A stretch of 7,440 nt of DNA, from contig DDXI01000012.1 in assembly GCA_002347475.1 (NCBI GenBank), forward strand, positions 1 to 7,440, given 5' to 3'. The translations under genes were made by a program, and so were the position numbers. Below, piece by piece: positions 5,948 to 7,440 of this stretch (positions are counted from its first letter, which is position 1; every line of letters begins with the position of its first letter). The notes under the pieces are model-generated. The model did no database searches and was not told the origin of the DNA. It saw nothing but the letters and a program-made list of their open reading frames with translations. This stretch comes from Peptococcaceae bacterium UBA2264 (GTDB lineage Bacteria > Bacillota > Desulfitobacteriia > Desulfitobacteriales > Desulfitobacteriaceae).

Positions 5948-6532
5948 ATGGGGTATTGGAATCCAACCTATGAATGCATGTCAAGAGAAGAACTAAAAAA
6001 AATTCAATCTGAAAGACTTGTCAGTACCGTGCAAAGAGTTTACCAAAACGTTCCGGCATCCAGGGAAAGAATGCAGCAAATAAATCTGGAACCGGGTGAT
6101 ATCAAATCAGTTGAGGACTTAAAGAATTTGCCGTTTATGACCAAGCAGGATCTGCGGGATTATTATCCCTTCGGCTTATTCGCCGTCCCTTTAAGTGATA
6201 TAGTTCGGTTGCATGCTTCTTCCGGAACTACCGGGAAGCAGATTGTTGTAGGTTATACCTGCAAGGATTTGGATACCTGGTCCGAAGTTATAGCCAGGAC
6301 CTTAGTTTGTGCCGGAGCAACCAGGGAATCTGTTGTTCAGGTCGCTTACGGCTACGGACTTTTCACCGGTGCCTTGGGTGTTCATTATGGGGCAGAAAAA
6401 ATCGGGGCCTCAGTAATACCAATTTCCAGCGGCAATACCAAAAGACAACTGCAGCTCATGAAAGATCTGGGAACTACGATCCTGGCCTGTACCCCTTCCT
6501 ATGCTTTGGTCATGATAGATGAATTGCGGTAG
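5948..6532 (+). CDS. paaK: Phenylacetate/arylacetate-CoA ligase, N-terminal part ending at in-frame amber
   Basis: This AMP-forming ligase family (PaaK-like) activates phenylacetate or related arylacetates to CoA thioesters with ATP. The 194 residues before TAG hold the start typical of the family (MGYWNPTYECMSREE), the ATP-binding P-loop HASSGTTGK (89-97), AYGYGLFTGALG (133-144) and TPSYAL (182-187). AGGAG 8 nt upstream supports the start. The frame then meets TAG at 6530-6532 and continues open, without any shift, to 7249. Read through, the product would be 433 residues, the normal length for the family, with family sequence on both sides of the TAG. Co-transcription with iorAB fits use of the same aryl-acetyl-CoA pool. 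PaaK is used here as a family symbol; the preferred substrate is not readable. Confidence 0.88.
   Translation: MGYWNPTYECMSREELKKIQSERLVSTVQRVYQNVPASRERMQQINLEPGDIKSVEDLKNLPFMTKQDLRDYYPFGLFAVPLSDIVRLHASSGTTGKQIVVGYTCKDLDTWSEVIARTLVCAGATRESVVQVAYGYGLFTGALGVHYGAEKIGASVIPISSGNTKRQLQLMKDLGTTILACTPSYALVMIDELR
6530..6532 (+). other. In-frame amber (TAG) codon inside the ligase gene
   Basis: Codon 195 of 433, between DELR and SGLRLEDLKLQAG. Flanking residues are in the normal frame. The codon lies in a variable, surface-like helix of the family, where Gln, Lys or Glu would be unremarkable; CAG, AAG or GAG becomes TAG by one change. A 6-bp inverted repeat (6540-6545 with 6552-6557) lies 7 nt downstream. 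Confidence 0.9.
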
Positions 6533-7249
6533 TCGGGTCTCAGATTAGAGGATCTGAAATTGCAAGCCGGTATTTTCGGGGCTGAACCCTGGTCCGATAA
6601 TATGCGCAACGAAATCGAGAAGGGTTTGGGAATAACGGCTATCGATATTTATGGCCTGAGTGAAATAATCGGACCAGGAGTATCCAGTGAATGTGCCTGC
6701 AAAGCAGGACTTCATATCTTTGAGGATCATTTTATCCCGGAAATAATTGATCCCGTCACCGAAAAAGTATTGCCGCCCGGAGAAAAAGGGGAACTGGTAT
6801 TTACTACAATTACCAAAGAAGGCATACCTATGATCAGATACCGAACCAGAGATATCTCGTCCCTGAATTATGAAAAATGTGCCTGCGGCAGAACTGCCGT
6901 GAGAATGAGCAGGCTTTCGGGCCGCAGTGATGATATGCTTATTATCAGGGGAGTCAACGTATTCCCTTCCCAGATTGAAAGTGTCCTGCTGGAATTTGGG
7001 GAAACTGCCCCCCATTATCAACTGATAGTTGACAGGGTAGGAAACCTTGATTCCCTGGAGGTCTGGGTAGAAATGACTCAAACAATGTTCTCCGATGAAG
7101 TCAAAAAGATTGAAGAAATAGAGCAAAAAATCAAGGCGGAAATTGATTTTACCCTGGGTTTAGGTGCCAAAGTAAAACTGGTTGAGCCCAAAACGATTGA
7201 GCGCAGCGAGGGAAAAGCTAAAAGAGTTCTGGATAAAAGAAGCCTGTGA
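6533..7249 (+). CDS. paaK: Phenylacetate/arylacetate-CoA ligase, C-terminal part after amber
   Basis: Same reading frame as the N-terminal part. It contains IFGAEPW (209-215 of the full frame), the acyl-AMP signature IYGLSE (234-239), RYRTRDI (297-303), the hinge-type GRSDDML (325-331), GVNVFPSQIE (335-344) and the C-terminal lid with SEGKAKRV and a likely catalytic Lys423. All expected adenylate-forming motifs are present. If the amber is a true stop, the only nearby restart is TTG 6560, which has AGAGGA 7 nt upstream, a weak Shine-Dalgarno. Such a product would lack the P-loop and could not work alone. It ends 45 nt before the ACT-domain gene. Confidence 0.88.
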   Translation, partial: SGLRLEDLKLQAGIFGAEPWSDNMRNEIEKGLGITAIDIYGLSEIIGPGVSSECACKAGLHIFEDHFIPEIIDPVTEKVLPPGEKGELVFTTITKEGIPMIRYRTRDISSLNYEKCACGRTAVRMSRLSGRSDDMLIIRGVNVFPSQIESVLLEFGETAPHYQLIVDRVGNLDSLEVWVEMTQTMFSDEVKKIEEIEQKIKAEIDFTLGLGAKVKLVEPKTIERSEGKAKRVLDKRSL

Positions 7250-7294
7250 TGGGGAATTGAATTGGGCAGATGTTCCGGTAAAGGAGGAGCAATT

Positions 7295-7440
7295 ATGTTA
7301 GTAAAGCAAATTTCTATTTTCCTGGAAAATAAATCAGGCAGGCTGGCCGAAGTTACAAGGATCTTGGGCGAAAAGCATATTAATATAAGCGCCTTATCAA
7401 TTGCTGATACAACTGATTTCGGCATTCTGAGGTTAATTGT
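7295..7440 (+). CDS. ACT-domain protein, 5' part (cut by window edge)
   Basis: ACT domains bind amino acids or related ligands and usually act in allosteric control. The 48 complete codons read MLVKQISIFLENKSGRLAEV and continue through TRILGEKHINISALSIADT to FGILRLIV, the beta-alpha-beta start of an ACT domain with the typical Gly-Arg-Leu turn (15-17). The start is supported by AAGGAGG with a 7-nt spacer. Small ACT proteins of about 140 residues (two ACT repeats) are known next to iorAB and arylacetate-CoA ligase genes, so an aromatic amino acid sensor for this pathway is a reasonable inference. The C-terminal part lies outside the window, so the full architecture is not visible. Confidence 0.9.
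   Translation, partial: MLVKQISIFLENKSGRLAEVTRILGEKHINISALSIADTTDFGILRLI

Noticed and set aside
6540..6557. Hairpin after the amber codon as a pyrrolysine insertion element
   Set aside because: Only a 6-bp, partly AT stem; such elements are not required in bacteria and a stem this short is expected by chance.
6545..7126. 193-codon open frame on the minus strand
   Set aside because: Antisense to the ligase C-terminal half, whose motifs are unmistakable; the antisense translation has no family character.

Overview
The window looks like chromosome of an anaerobic, moderately low-GC Gram-positive bacterium, most likely a member of the Clostridia (Peptococcaceae-like). This rests on strong AGGAGG-type ribosome binding sites, a CtsR-type operator on a clpP promoter, a ResB-family cytochrome c biogenesis remnant, and ferredoxin-dependent 2-oxoacid metabolism. 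The genus is an inference only.

Left half (1-3500), all on the minus strand. The 5' part of galU (UDP-glucose pyrophosphorylase) runs off the left edge. It is preceded by clpP, which has a sigma-A-type promoter overlapped by a CtsR-like box. Next comes an unassigned 207-residue protein gene bounded by its own terminator, then a short dodecin gene with a very strong terminator. The last gene on this strand is a degraded resB. It keeps three N-terminal membrane helices but has lost its middle, shifts frame before a residual final helix, and has ATA where its ribosome binding site predicts a start codon.

Right half (3609-7440), all on the plus strand, is one operon-like run: iorA, iorB, an arylacetate (phenylacetate)-CoA ligase gene (paaK family) and an ACT-domain gene cut by the right edge. 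IorAB interconverts aromatic 2-oxoacids and aryl-acetyl-CoA using ferredoxin. The ligase makes aryl-acetyl-CoA from arylacetate and ATP. Together they could salvage arylacetates into aromatic amino acids or take part in aromatic amino acid degradation, with the ACT protein as a likely amino-acid sensor.

The most notable feature is damage. iorA is split by a frameshift exactly at its interdomain linker, and the ligase gene has a single in-frame amber codon (codon 195) in an otherwise full-length 433-residue frame. With resB this makes three interrupted genes in about 4.5 kb. The explanations to separate are sequencing or assembly error, real decay of the pathway, translation of split subunits, and amber readthrough (including pyrrolysine). 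I found no CRISPR array, tRNA, rRNA, insertion sequence or clearly novel defence or mobile system here.
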